The notes: generated by a model from the sequence alone, not told the origin. Shown: positions 1 to 8,304, counted from the stretch's first letter. The stretch: DNA of 64,000 nucleotides from Alphaproteobacteria bacterium (GCA_024742735.1 JANSXV010000008.1:1-64000), one strand, 5' to 3'. A program made the numbers and translations.

Positions 1-297
1 CAGGATCGCGCCGTCCATCTGAGCCGCGCCCGTGATCATGTTCTTCACGTAGTCCGCGTGGCCCGGGCAGTCCACGTGCGCGTAGTGACGGCCATCGGTC
101 TCGTACTCAACGTGAGCCGTCGAAATCGTGATCCCGCGCGCCTTCTCTTCAGGAGCGCCGTCAATCTGGTCATACGCCCGGAAGTCGCCGAAATACTTCG
201 TAATCGCAGCCGTCAGCGTCGTCTTGCCGTGGTCAACGTGACCAATCGTGCCGATGTTCGCATGCGGCTTGTTACGCTCAAACTTTTCCTTACCCAT
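1..297 (-). CDS. tuf: Elongation factor Tu, N-terminal part (gene runs off the left edge)
   Basis: EF-Tu is the GTPase that delivers aminoacyl-tRNA to the ribosome. The 99 visible codons start [19 protein letters not shown] and contain the P-loop [10 protein letters not shown] and the G3 motif [12 protein letters not shown], both diagnostic. The ATG is at 297 on the minus strand; the rest of the gene lies left of base 1. tRNA-Gly is about 150 bp upstream in the same direction, and an element-split tRNA-Tyr lies further upstream. This is the widespread bacterial tRNA-Tyr / tRNA-Gly / tuf order. The identification is secure, but whether this is the only tuf copy cannot be told from here. Confidence 0.97.
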   Translation of the reverse strand, partial: MGKEKFERNKPHANIGTIGHVDHGKTTLTAAITKYFGDFRAYDQIDGAPEEKARGITISTAHVEYETDGRHYAHVDCPGHADYVKNMITGAAQMDGAIL

Positions 298-448
298 CGT
301 CGTGACCCTCACGCTTAAGGCTGCACCAGGACGGGGCACGAAGGGCCGCCGCCGCAAAACTGAGCGCGGGGGATAGCGCCCGAAACAGCCTATGGCAAGG
401 GGGCGTGCGCGCCCGGGGCGGTCAGAGTGCGGAGGAACGCAGGAAAGT

Positions 449-522
449 TGGAGCGGGTAGACGGAATCGAACCGACATATTCAGCTTGGAAGGCTGACGT
501 TCTACCGTTGAACTATACCCGC
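449..522 (-). tRNA. tRNA-Gly (anticodon TCC)
   Basis: On the minus strand the acceptor arms GCGGGTA and TACCCGC pair, the anticodon loop reads CTTCCAA (TCC), the T-arm holds GGTTCGATTCC, and the discriminator T is followed by an encoded CCA (449-451). It lies between tuf and the left end of the integrated element. It was probably co-transcribed with tRNA-Tyr before the insertion. Confidence 0.95.
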
Positions 523-675
523 CCGGAACCTCTTTTTTGACCGGCTTTGGCGTCGCTGACAAGGCGTGCGCTTCACATGGGCGCCATCCGGGAGCCGACA
601 TCACGGCGCCAGGGACAGCGGCGCGGCGGCTCTTGCGAAGATCGACCGAGCGGACACGAAGGAGGATTGAGGAAG

Positions 676-690
676 ATGGTGGAGGGGGCT
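676..690. repeat. Left attachment site (15-bp direct repeat)
   Basis: The 15-mer atggtggagggggct is identical to 9801-9815. It matches the last bases of tRNA-Tyr plus its CCA, so it is the 3' end displaced by integration. It lies 153 bp from tRNA-Gly, which would be the original spacer between the two tRNA genes. Confidence 0.88.
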
Positions 691-718
691 ACCGATTAAA
701 TTCTCCTGCAACGAGAAT

Positions 719-795
719 CACCCTTAGTCAACAATGACGCCATAACAGGGAGATAGCCGATCAGCCGCTATCACCCTATTGCACCCTTACTCAAC
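719..795. repeat. Paired direct repeats, possible integrase arm sites
   Basis: Two 14-mers, cacccttagtcaac (719-732) and cacccttactcaac (782-795), differ at one base and lie between the left attachment core and the integrase. A partial relative, caccctattgcac, overlaps at 772-784. The spacing and position fit integrase arm-type or excisionase binding sites. Together with the attachment core they fill the roughly 350 bp between tRNA-Gly and the integrase start; no gene is seen there. Confidence 0.5.
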
Positions 796-878
796 CTAGT
801 GCACATTCGTTGGTGGGTAGACCGTAGTTGAAAAGTGGTTCGGTGGACGGTTTAGGCAGTATAGAAAACGAGGCAACC

Positions 879-2180
879 ATGCCGCGAGCGGCGAGAGAGT
901 GGACGGCGCTTGAAGTCAAAAACGCCAAGCATTCGGGTGGGCGGGCGAACGACCGGCGCCCAGTTGGCGGCGTCCCTGGCCTGACCCTTCAGATAAGCCC
1001 AGCAGGCACGAAGTCGTGGTTACTGCGCTACTCTATTGCAGGACAGCGGCGCGAGATGGGCTTGGGCGCATATCCTGAAATCGGGCTGGCGAAGGCCCGC
1101 GAGCGCGCTCGCGACGTGCGCGATCAGATATGGGAAGGGCTCGACCCTGTAGCAGAACGCGACAAGCGCCGAGCTGAGATCGCGCTGGAGCGCGCAAGAC
1201 AGATGACCTTCGCCGACGCGGTGGAGCAATATCTGGACGCGCACCTAGACACCTTCCGAAACGAGAAACACAAATACCAGTGGCGGCAATCGCTGACCGC
1301 CTACGCTCTGCCCGTGCTCGGCAGCATACCCGTCGCGGACATTGACGTGGGCGATATGCTCCGCACGCTCGAACCTATCTGGAATACCAAAACCGAGACC
1401 GCCGCGCGGCTTCGCGGGCGCATTGAGAATGTGCTCGCATGGGCGACCGTGAAGGGCTATCGCACGGGCGACAATCCCGGCCGGTGGGCTGGCAATCTGG
1501 CCGCTGTCCTGCCCTCGCCGATCGCGGTTAAAAAGGCTAAGGCGGGCGGTAAAGAGGGACGCCAACCCGCGCTCGCCATTGCAGACGCGCCGCGTTGGTT
1601 CCGTGAGGTAAGACAGCGCGACGGCATGGCCGCCCTTGCCCTCGCCTTCCAAGCCCTGACCGCCTCGCGCTCCGGCGCGGTGCGGCTGGCGACATGGGAT
1701 GAAATCGACATGGACGGGCGGGCGTGGGTGATCCAGCCGGGCCGTGAGGCAAGCAAGATCAGCGGCTCGGCGCACCGCGTCCCGCTTACCGATCAAATGG
1801 TGGAGCTGCTGCGCGAAGCCGAGGCCGGGCGGCGTTCTGAGATGGTGTTTCCAGCCGCACGCGGCGGGCCGTTGTCTGACATGGCGTTGGGCAAAACCAT
1901 GAAGATGATCCACGCGGCGGACGTGAAGGCGGGCGGCGCGGGTTTTGTCTGCCCGACCATGAACCGGCCCGCCGTTCCTCATGGGCTTAGATCGACGTTT
2001 CGAGACTGGGCAGCGGAAAAGACCACCTACCCCTCGGAAATGGCTGAGATCGCCCTTTCGCACAACGTGGGCAGCGCGACGGAGCGGGCTTATCGGCGAT
2101 CCGACATGCTAGAGAAGCGCCGCGCCATGATGGCGGATTATGGCGCATTCTTATGGGGGCTGGCGGAGGCGAAGCCATGA
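879..2180 (+). CDS. Tyrosine-recombinase integrase (P4 type, DUF4102 arm-binding domain)
   Basis: This 433-residue site-specific recombinase would insert and excise the element at tRNA-Tyr. The N-terminal 90 or so residues form the arm-DNA-binding domain typical of P4-type integrases (KSWLLRYSIAGQRREMGLGAYP). A core-binding helical segment follows. The catalytic domain shows Arg264 (TASRSGAVR), the His368-x-x-Arg371 pair (HGLRSTFRDW), His395 (LSHNVGS) and the nucleophile Tyr405 (ERAYRRSDM), so it looks active. The ATG at 879 is preferred because a gagg stretch lies just upstream; an in-frame TTG at 828 is possible. It overlaps the next gene by 4 bases (ATGA). It sits at the end of the element away from intact tRNA-Tyr. 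Confidence 0.95.
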   Translation: MPRAAREWTALEVKNAKHSGGRANDRRPVGGVPGLTLQISPAGTKSWLLRYSIAGQRREMGLGAYPEIGLAKARERARDVRDQIWEGLDPVAERDKRRAEIALERARQMTFADAVEQYLDAHLDTFRNEKHKYQWRQSLTAYALPVLGSIPVADIDVGDMLRTLEPIWNTKTETAARLRGRIENVLAWATVKGYRTGDNPGRWAGNLAAVLPSPIAVKKAKAGGKEGRQPALAIADAPRWFREVRQRDGMAALALAFQALTASRSGAVRLATWDEIDMDGRAWVIQPGREASKISGSAHRVPLTDQMVELLREAEAGRRSEMVFPAARGGPLSDMALGKTMKMIHAADVKAGGAGFVCPTMNRPAVPHGLRSTFRDWAAEKTTYPSEMAEIALSHNVGSATERAYRRSDMLEKRRAMMADYGAFLWGLAEAKP

Positions 2181-2815
2181 CCGGCTTCACAGGTCTAGAC
2201 GGCTGGCCTTGTGAGTTTGAGCAAAGCCCTGTGGGCATGGCCCTGATCGCCGCAGTGCGCGGTCTGCCCGGTGCTGATGCACTATCCGAATCCGAAGCCG
2301 TCGCAGAGGCGAAGCTGTTGCATTTTGTTTCGCTGGCCGGACAGGACGATGAAATGCCTCGCAGCCGTCCCGCCTCACAAAAGGCAAGCGAGAACGAGAT
2401 CGCGCGACTGGTCGAACTCGCCTCAAGCCTTGCAGATCATATCGACACACTCAGAAGGCCCGCGGTTTCGGCATTGTTCGGTGAAGGCGCTGACGTGTTC
2501 ACGTTCGCCAAGCAGGCCCGTGAGATGGCAGAGACAGCGCGCATAGCCTTTAGCGAGATTGACGTGAAGACGCCTCCGCGTGGCGCACCTAAAAAGCTAG
2601 AGGCCGCCGAGGTGACGTATTGGGCCGCGTTCACCTATCAGAAGATCACGCGCTCGCCCGTAACGTTCACGACAACAGACACAACCCACGGCGCCAAAAT
2701 CAGCGGCGAATGGCCTGACTTTCTAGCGGCGGTATTTAAGGCGCTGCGCATCGACGCTAGCGTGGAGTCACAGGTGCGCGGCTTGAAATTAAAGGCTCGC
2801 AGAAAGCCCCTTTAA
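2177..2815 (+). CDS. Unknown protein translationally coupled to the integrase
   Basis: This 212-residue protein has no family I recognise. Its ATG overlaps the integrase stop, so the two are probably co-translated. It is soluble, with no signal peptide or membrane segment. The N-terminal third is acidic. A helical middle follows (ASENEIARLVELASSLADHIDTLRR), and the C-terminus is basic (LKLKARRKPL). The middle and C-terminal segment (TYWAAFTYQKITRSP) looks like a folded domain. In satellites, genes beside the integrase are often helper-interference, immunity or accessory functions, but nothing here identifies which. Confidence 0.7.
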   Translation: MTGFTGLDGWPCEFEQSPVGMALIAAVRGLPGADALSESEAVAEAKLLHFVSLAGQDDEMPRSRPASQKASENEIARLVELASSLADHIDTLRRPAVSALFGEGADVFTFAKQAREMAETARIAFSEIDVKTPPRGAPKKLEAAEVTYWAAFTYQKITRSPVTFTTTDTTHGAKISGEWPDFLAAVFKALRIDASVESQVRGLKLKARRKPL

Positions 2816-2883
2816 CTCCTTTATCCCGGCTGGCGGATGGTCGCTAATGGTTGGGCTCCTCTGATCGCAAATGGAGCTAAACC

Positions 2884-3120
2884 ATGTCTCTTGAACACGC
2901 CCGCCCCGGCCAATACGGCGGACAGGCGAAGACCTACAGCCTCGACATTAAGGACGTGGCCGCCCGCTATGGCGTGAGCGTCCCGACGATCCGCCGCAAG
3001 CTGGCCGCTGACCCTGATTTTCCGCAGCCCCTCCGTTTTTCCTCTCAGACGCACCGCTGGGCCGCCGCTGAGCTGGACGCCTATGACGCGCGCCAGACTG
3101 GCCGCGTGGAGGCGTCCTAA
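2884..3120 (+). CDS. AlpA-like helix-turn-helix regulator / excisionase
   Basis: This 78-residue protein has a single MerR/AlpA-type winged HTH (residues about 20-65): DVAARYGVSVPTIRRKL is the recognition helix region and RFSSQTHRWAAAELDAY is the wing and following helix. AlpA-family proteins activate integrase transcription in P4-like satellites or act as recombination directionality factors. A good Shine-Dalgarno (ggagc) lies 7 bases before the ATG. The stop overlaps the next start (TAATG). The family call is firm; whether it activates genes, excises the element or does both is inferred. Confidence 0.85.
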   Translation: MSLEHARPGQYGGQAKTYSLDIKDVAARYGVSVPTIRRKLAADPDFPQPLRFSSQTHRWAAAELDAYDARQTGRVEAS

Positions 3121-3434
3121 TGGCTGTCAATCAAAGTGACCTCCGCGACCTGATCGAGCTGGCGCGACAAGAAGGCCGCAAAAGCGCCAGGGCGATGAAG
3201 GACAGCTTCGCCGCTGGCCTGGACTATGGCCTCACGAAGCGCGAGCGCGTGGAAAATGAGCTGGACCTCCAGCAAGACACGCTGCGCCACGGCATCATTT
3301 TGAGGGACTTCGCCACCTTTCGCGGCTGTAGCGACGAGCAGGCAAGCCAAGTGCTTCAAGCCTTCGGCGCGGCGATCTGGGCCGCCTATGGCTATCGCTC
3401 CGAAACTTCTGCGCATCGACGCGGCGAGACCTGA
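3120..3434 (+). CDS. Small unknown protein of the element
   Basis: This 104-residue, mostly helical protein overlaps the end of the alpA-like gene by one base, so it belongs to the same operon. Residues 1-45 are strongly charged (LRDLIELARQEGRKSARAMK). The rest includes a possible small helical domain (FATFRGCSDEQASQVLQAFG). There is no signal peptide and no motif I recognise. About 80 bp separate it from the toprim gene. Confidence 0.65.
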   Translation: MAVNQSDLRDLIELARQEGRKSARAMKDSFAAGLDYGLTKRERVENELDLQQDTLRHGIILRDFATFRGCSDEQASQVLQAFGAAIWAAYGYRSETSAHRRGET

Positions 3435-3512
3435 TCGCGGCCTTGGCCCTCCCCTTCACGATAAGAAAAGGCCCGCCGCGCGTGCAGGCGCGAACGGGCC
3501 GAAAGGCTCGAA

Positions 3513-4427
3513 ATGCAACGTTTGAATATCCCCCCAGACCTCCAAAGGCAAGCCGACGCGCGCCTCATCGTCCTGGCGCGCGGCGGCGATTGGCATGGCC
3601 AGTACGGCCTCACCGCTTGCCCTGTTTGCCAGCCTGAGCGCCGCCGCGATCAACGCGGCCTGAGCGTCACTGATCGCCCCGGCGGCGGCCTGCTGGTGCA
3701 CTGTCACAAATCAGGCTGCGACTTTCGCGACGTGCTCGACGGCCTGGGCCTCGCCGCTCCGGCGTCTGGGTTCGCCTCCCGACAGACCGTAACAAGCGTA
3801 ACAAACGAAACAGAGCCCGGCCCGACTGACGCTGACCGGACGCGCCGTGCGCTCGGTATCTGGGCCGATGGCCAGCCGATCCAGCCTGACGATTTGGCCG
3901 CGCGATATCTCCGTGGTCGCGGGATCGACCTGGACTTCGCCGCGCTGGACCATGTGATCCGGTTTAACGCCTCGACGCCCTGGGGGCGCAAGCGTGTCCC
4001 GGCGCTGCTGGTGCGGATGCAGACCTTGCCCTCCATGAACACTTGCGGCGTCCAGCGCATCGCGCTCGACGCTGACTGCGCCAAGATCGGGAAGCGCATG
4101 CTCGGCAAGGCCGGTTATGCGTTCCTCTCTTTTGATACCTGTCCCGGCGCGGCGTTAGTAACGGAGGGACCGGAGGACGCGCTGGCGGCGCTGGTGCGTT
4201 ACCGCCTGCCCGTGTGGTGCGCCATGAGCGCTGGCGGCCTGGCGCGCTTTCCGGTGCTGAACCATTGGCACACCGTCGCGGTGCTGGCCGATGGCGATGA
4301 CGCTGGCCGCAGCGCCGCTCTGGACCTGGCGCACCGCTGGCGATCAGCTGGCCGCACCGTGCACATTCTCGACGCGCCAGATGGCCGCGACCCCAACGCG
4401 ATGATCGAGGGGGCGCACCATGACTGA
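3513..4427 (+). CDS. Zinc-finger and toprim primase-like protein
   Basis: This 304-residue protein resembles the primase half of a satellite replication protein. Residues about 30-75 hold a primase-type zinc ribbon (TACPVCQPE ... VHCHKSGCDF). After a linker, residues about 215-295 form a toprim fold: the acidic VTEGPEDALAAL, then VLADGDDAG as the metal-binding DxD-like strand. This arrangement is common in phage and island primases that pair with a helicase. The gene overlaps the DUF3631 ATPase gene by 8 bases, and the two probably form one primase-helicase unit. A TGTTAC-type repeat (3788-3803, reverse orientation) lies in the linker-coding part. The ATG at 3513 starts directly before the zinc-ribbon domain. 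Confidence 0.82.
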   Translation: MQRLNIPPDLQRQADARLIVLARGGDWHGQYGLTACPVCQPERRRDQRGLSVTDRPGGGLLVHCHKSGCDFRDVLDGLGLAAPASGFASRQTVTSVTNETEPGPTDADRTRRALGIWADGQPIQPDDLAARYLRGRGIDLDFAALDHVIRFNASTPWGRKRVPALLVRMQTLPSMNTCGVQRIALDADCAKIGKRMLGKAGYAFLSFDTCPGAALVTEGPEDALAALVRYRLPVWCAMSAGGLARFPVLNHWHTVAVLADGDDAGRSAALDLAHRWRSAGRTVHILDAPDGRDPNAMIEGAHHD

Positions 4428-5595
4428 TTTTCCCGGCCACGTTCTGGAACAGATCAAGGCTGACGGCTTCAGGCAGATGGCCAACCCCGGCGCGGACGTG
4501 CTGGACGCGGTGGAGGCCTTCCTGACGCGGTTTGTGGCCTACCCCCATGAGGGCGCATCGACCGCACACGCTCTATGGATCGCTCACACGCACATCATGG
4601 ATGCGTGGGAGAGCACACCCCGGCTGGCCTTCCTATCGCCTGAACCTGGAAGCGGTAAGACAAGGGCGCTTGAAGTCACCGAGCTGCTCGTTCCGAGGCC
4701 GGTGGAGGCCGTCAACGTCACTCCGGCCTATTTGTTCCGCAAGGTGGGCGACCCTGACGGCGCGCCCACGATCCTGTTTGACGAGATCGACACCGTGTTC
4801 GGCCCGAAGGCCCGCGACAATGAGGAATTGCGCGGCCTCCTGAACGCTGGACACCGGCGCGGCGCCACGGCTGGGCGATGCGTCGTAAAGGGTAAGCAGA
4901 TCGAAACAGAGGAAATCCCGGCCTACTGCGCCGTAGCGCTGGCTGGCCTGGGCGATCTGCCCGATACGATCCTGACGCGCTCGGTGGTCATTCCGATGAA
5001 GCGCCGGGCGGCTCACGAGACCGTTGAAGCATACCGGCGTCGGATCCATGCGACTGAAGGCCATGCGCTCCGCGACCGACTGGCTGACTGGTGCGCCTCG
5101 ATCGCGGGAACGGTTATGGAGGCGTTTCCCGAAATGCCCGATGGCGTCACCGACCGGAACGCGGACGTCTGGGAACCGCTGATCGCGGTAGCCGATGCTG
5201 CTGGTGGCGACTGGCCGGATGCAGCCCGTGTTGCGGCTGTTACGCATGTTACGCTTCTCGGGGAGGCGAACCCAAGCCTCGGCGTGACCCTGCTGCGCGA
5301 CATCAAGACCTGCATTGAAGGCAATGATCGCCTTGCCAGCACGGCCCTTGTGGATCGGCTCAACGCCCTGCCCGAAGCACCCTGGGCGGACCTGAAAGGC
5401 AAGGCGCTGAACGAGCGACGGCTGGCCTATCACCTCAAGCAATACGGGATCGGTCCGAAGGTGGTGCGCATCGGATCGCAGACGGTGCGCGGCTATGAGC
5501 GCGCCGACTTCGCGGACGCCTGGGCGCGATATCTGACGACTTCACCGCAGAATGCCCAAGAGGAAACAACGCATCCGAAAGGCGCGGCTTATTGA
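4420..5595 (+). CDS. DUF3631-type P-loop ATPase / replicative helicase-like protein
   Basis: This 391-residue protein has a Walker A motif (SPEPGSGKTRALE, residues about 70-82), Walker B (TILFDEIDTVFG), a probable sensor region (ALAGLGDLPDTILTRSVVI) and a C-terminal DUF3631 region that ends in a winged-helix-like segment (LAYHLKQYGIGPKVVR). Such proteins accompany toprim primases in integrative elements and are taken to be the helicase partner. The start overlaps the primase gene. Its coding sequence at 5225-5277 is duplicated imperfectly at 9389-9441, including a TGTTACGCATGTTACG repeat. The helicase role is inferred from family and neighbours. Confidence 0.82.
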   Translation: MTDFPGHVLEQIKADGFRQMANPGADVLDAVEAFLTRFVAYPHEGASTAHALWIAHTHIMDAWESTPRLAFLSPEPGSGKTRALEVTELLVPRPVEAVNVTPAYLFRKVGDPDGAPTILFDEIDTVFGPKARDNEELRGLLNAGHRRGATAGRCVVKGKQIETEEIPAYCAVALAGLGDLPDTILTRSVVIPMKRRAAHETVEAYRRRIHATEGHALRDRLADWCASIAGTVMEAFPEMPDGVTDRNADVWEPLIAVADAAGGDWPDAARVAAVTHVTLLGEANPSLGVTLLRDIKTCIEGNDRLASTALVDRLNALPEAPWADLKGKALNERRLAYHLKQYGIGPKVVRIGSQTVRGYERADFADAWARYLTTSPQNAQEETTHPKGAAY

Positions 5596-5701
5596 CGGAG
5601 CGGCACAAATGAGCGATATTCAGCACACGCCAGCAAGTGCATCCCGCGCGGCTGGCCACCTACCGGCAGGCGCATCCCAGCGCGGCCAAGGTTTGAGCGA
5701 A

Positions 5702-5717
5702 CGCCCGGTTTCGGGCG
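5702..5717 (+). promoter_or_regulatory. Small hairpin before the capsid module
   Basis: cgcccg and cgggcg pair perfectly around the loop gttt. The hairpin lies in the gap between the replication genes and the preferred protease start at 5744, followed by a good Shine-Dalgarno (gaggga). It could attenuate or process the transcript between the replication and head modules. It has no T-run, so it is not a classic terminator. Confidence 0.35.
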
Positions 5718-5743
5718 CGGTTTCACCTTGTGCGAGGGATGCA

Positions 5744-6427
5744 ATGCAGCACCTCCAAAAATACCAAGGCCCTGAACGCCTCTCCCCCGTGTTCGCCCTC
5801 GACATGAAGGCGGACGCCCAAGGTGTCGTGGAAGGTCTGGCCAGCCCGTTCGGCGGCCCGCCTGACAGCTTTGGCGACACAATCGCCCCCGGCGCATTCC
5901 GCGAAAGCCTGGACGAGCACAAGGCGGCTGGCACGGCCCCGGCCTTGCTCTGGCAGCATGACGCTCGCCAGCCCATAGGCGTCTGGTCCGATCTTCAAGA
6001 ACGCGAAGACGGGCTGCATGTGCGCGGGCGGCTGAACCTCGACACCGAACGCGGGCGCGAAGCTTTGGCGCTTCTGAAGCAGGGCGCCTTGAACGGGCTT
6101 TCAATCGGCTTCGCCATCCGCGAGGGCGGTTCCCGTCGCATGGACGGCGGCGGGCGTGAGCTGACTGCGGTGGACCTTTGGGAAGTGTCCTTAGTGACGT
6201 TCCCGGCGGCCCGGCGGGCGCGCGTGACTGGCGTGAAGTCAGCGGCGGACGTGCAAAGCCGCGCTGACCTTGAGCGCTTCCTGAAGAATGCCGGGTTTGC
6301 AAACCGGCTCGCCAAGTCGATCAGCCGCGACGGCTGGACCGACAAAACCCCCGACTCCTCCCCTGAAGACCTCGCCGCAATCGTCGCTGAGCTGCGCGCA
6401 TCTGCGGCCCGATTTATGAAAGGCTGA
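5744..6427 (+). CDS. HK97-family prohead protease
   Basis: This is the maturation protease of HK97-type capsids (peptidase family U35/S78). It cleaves the N-terminal scaffold domain of the capsid protein inside the prohead. It is 227 residues from the chosen ATG, the usual family size. The catalytic candidates are visible: His72 in LLWQHDARQPIGVW and Ser120 in NGLSIGFAI. The conserved opening EGLASPFGGPPDSFGDTIAPG is also present. The start at 5744 is preferred for its gaggga Shine-Dalgarno. An upstream in-frame ATG at 5609 would add 45 low-complexity residues. It ends 4 bases before the capsid gene, so the two are co-expressed. Confidence 0.92.
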   Translation: MQHLQKYQGPERLSPVFALDMKADAQGVVEGLASPFGGPPDSFGDTIAPGAFRESLDEHKAAGTAPALLWQHDARQPIGVWSDLQEREDGLHVRGRLNLDTERGREALALLKQGALNGLSIGFAIREGGSRRMDGGGRELTAVDLWEVSLVTFPAARRARVTGVKSAADVQSRADLERFLKNAGFANRLAKSISRDGWTDKTPDSSPEDLAAIVAELRASAARFMKG

Positions 6428-6431
6428 CCCA

Positions 6432-7616
6432 ATGGACATGGACGCCCTGAAGACCGCGCTCTCCGAACGTGACGGCGCAATCAAGACCCAACTCGACGCC
6501 ATCGCCGGACGCCTCGACAAGATCGAGACGAAGAGCAACCGCCTCCCCGGCGGCGGCGGCGGCAACACTGACGGCCTGACCGACTCCGACGCCATCGAAC
6601 ACCGCAAGGCGTTTGAAAAGTGGATCAGGAATCCCGACGCGGCGGCGGTGAAGGCCGACCTTGAACGTCTGCAGGAAAAGGCCGTCACGATCGGCAGCAA
6701 TTCCGGCGGCGGCTATGCCGTGCCTGAAGAGATCAGCCGGGACATTCAAAAGCGCCTGCGCGACCTGTCGCCCATTCGCCAGATCGCCCGCGTCACGCAA
6801 GTCGGTTCGTCCGATTTTAAAATGCTGGTGGACGTCAACGGTACCGCGTCCGGCTGGGTGGGCGAAGGCGATACCCGCAACGAGACCGGCACCCCGTCCC
6901 TGGCTGAAGTCGCGCCGACCTTCGGCACCGTCTACGCCTACCCCAAGGCCAGCGAGGAAAGCCTGAATGATATTTTCTTCAACGTGGCTGATTGGCTGGT
7001 GCGTTCTGTCTCTGAAGAACTGGCTATCGCGGAAGGCCAGGCGTTCATCTCCGGCAACGGCACCAAGAAGCCGACCGGCTTCCTGAACGGCACCCCGGAA
7101 GCTACCGGCGACAATGACAGCCCGGCGCGCGCCTTCGGCACCCTGGAATACGTCCCGACCGGCGTTGCGGGCGGCTTCGGCACCTTGTCCACGACCAGCC
7201 CGGAACACTATCCGGCGGACGTGCTTTGGCAGACCGTCTACACCCTGCGCGCTGGCTATCGTCAGAACGCTCGCTGGGTGATGAACTCCGCCACGGCTGG
7301 CGTTATCCGCCGCTTCAAGGATGCTGACGGAAACTATCTCTGGCGTGACGGCCTGGCCGCTGGACAGCCTGCGCTCCTGTGTGGCTATCCCGTGACCATC
7401 GCAGAGGATATGCCGGACATTGGCGCCAACGCCTTCCCGGTGGCCTTCGGCGACTTCGAGCGCGGCTATCTGATCGCTGACCTGATGGACCTGCGCATCA
7501 CCGTGGATGAATCCATCACCACGCCCGGCCAGACGAAATGGTATGTCCGGCGCCGCGTTGGCGGGGCGGTGCTGGATGACGATGCGATTAAGCTCATCAA
7601 GGTTGCGGTGAGCTAG
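6432..7616 (+). CDS. HK97-fold major capsid protein
   Basis: This 394-residue capsid subunit has the typical two-part structure. Residues 1 to about 85 are a helical, charged scaffold/delta domain (KTQLDAIAGRLDKIETK) with a Gly-rich hinge. From about residue 86 (VTIGSNSGGGYAVPEEI) the HK97 fold begins. Landmarks are the P-domain strand segment ASGWVGEGDTRNET, the FISGNGTKKPTGFLNG loop and the C-terminal PVAFGDFERGYLIADL. Its protease partner lies 4 bases upstream. An intact capsid gene without portal, terminase large subunit or tail genes is the defining oddity of this element. The capsid identification is firm; that it makes a distinct, probably small, shell is inference. Confidence 0.95.
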   Translation: MDMDALKTALSERDGAIKTQLDAIAGRLDKIETKSNRLPGGGGGNTDGLTDSDAIEHRKAFEKWIRNPDAAAVKADLERLQEKAVTIGSNSGGGYAVPEEISRDIQKRLRDLSPIRQIARVTQVGSSDFKMLVDVNGTASGWVGEGDTRNETGTPSLAEVAPTFGTVYAYPKASEESLNDIFFNVADWLVRSVSEELAIAEGQAFISGNGTKKPTGFLNGTPEATGDNDSPARAFGTLEYVPTGVAGGFGTLSTTSPEHYPADVLWQTVYTLRAGYRQNARWVMNSATAGVIRRFKDADGNYLWRDGLAAGQPALLCGYPVTIAEDMPDIGANAFPVAFGDFERGYLIADLMDLRITVDESITTPGQTKWYVRRRVGGAVLDDDAIKLIKVAVS

Positions 7617-7676
7617 ATCACGGCTTGGAGGGTGTCGACCGTTAGAAACTCCGGGCGGTTTCCACCTTTCAAGTCA

Positions 7677-7859
7677 GCGCCGGGCTGTTCCCCCGCCCAA
7701 GTGCGGCCCGGCGCACCCCTTTCAGCACGGTTCTCCATGACGTGCTGGAAACGGAGCGGTTTTGATGGTTTCCCGCTCCACCCCTGCGCTGGGTTTGCTC
7801 ATCCCGCGTGTCCCAGCGCCCCGCGCCCGGTTGGTCCTAGCATTGAGCCAGCCGGGCGC
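7677..7859 (+). ncRNA. Four tandem GC-rich stem-loops in the capsid-terminase gap
   Basis: The 343-bp gap between the capsid and terminase genes holds four consecutive hairpins. (1) 7677-7685 with 7706-7714, 9 bp perfect. (2) 7753-7759 with 7773-7779, 7 bp perfect. (3) 7786-7793 with 7812-7819, 8 bp perfect. (4) 7823-7834 with 7848-7859, 12 bp with one G-T wobble. None is followed by a T-run, so they are not simple terminators. This could be a structured RNA, a processing or 5' leader element, or a DNA/RNA packaging signal. Pairing is seen directly; function is unknown, and transcription as a separate RNA is not shown. Confidence 0.5.
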
Positions 7860-7959
7860 ACCGGGGGGCTTCAACTCTTCAACAGGCAGGGCAAAGGGAC
7901 CGGCGCGGGAACTTTCCTTTCACAACGCCCGCCCCGAATAGTTTTTTCAGGAGGCCGAC

Positions 7960-8298
7960 ATGGGCCGACGCAAACGCACCGCACCGGCGCACCTTAAGCC
8001 TGAGACAGCTGACTGGTTCGAGGCCGTCATGGCCGAGTACCTGCTGGAACCGCATCATGTTCGCCTCCTGACGCTGGCCGCTGAGACTTGGGACAGGGTG
8101 CAACAGGCGCGCGAACTGCTGGCCCGTGACGGCCTGTGTGTTCCGACTGGTGACGGCGGATTGAAGGCGCACCCCGCCGCGAACATCGAGCGCGACGCCC
8201 GCGCCGCCTTCGCCCGCCTTATTCGAGAACTGGACCTAGACGCGGACGCCGCGCCGCGTGACGCGCGCCCGCCCGCGCTCCGATCTAACAGAGGATAA
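7960..8298 (+). CDS. P27-family phage terminase small subunit
   Basis: This 112-residue protein matches the P27 small-terminase type. The N-terminus is basic (MGRRKRTAPAHLKPETADWF), the middle is helical (LLTLAAETWDRVQQARELL), and the signature segment GLKAHPAANIERDARAAFARLIRELDL is present. Small terminases recognise the pac or cos site and hand DNA to the large subunit. No large subunit is encoded here, so it would have to redirect a helper's motor, as in PICIs. A Shine-Dalgarno (caggagg) precedes the ATG. The structured gap lies immediately upstream. Confidence 0.85.
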   Translation: MGRRKRTAPAHLKPETADWFEAVMAEYLLEPHHVRLLTLAAETWDRVQQARELLARDGLCVPTGDGGLKAHPAANIERDARAAFARLIRELDLDADAAPRDARPPALRSNRG

Positions 8299-8304
8299 CC
8301 CGCC

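Noticed and set aside
7632-7997. 121-codon plus-strand ORF in the capsid-terminase gap
   Set aside because: Pro/Gly/Arg-rich without domain pattern, overlaps terS in another frame, and covers the four hairpins; composition fits chance in GC-rich DNA.
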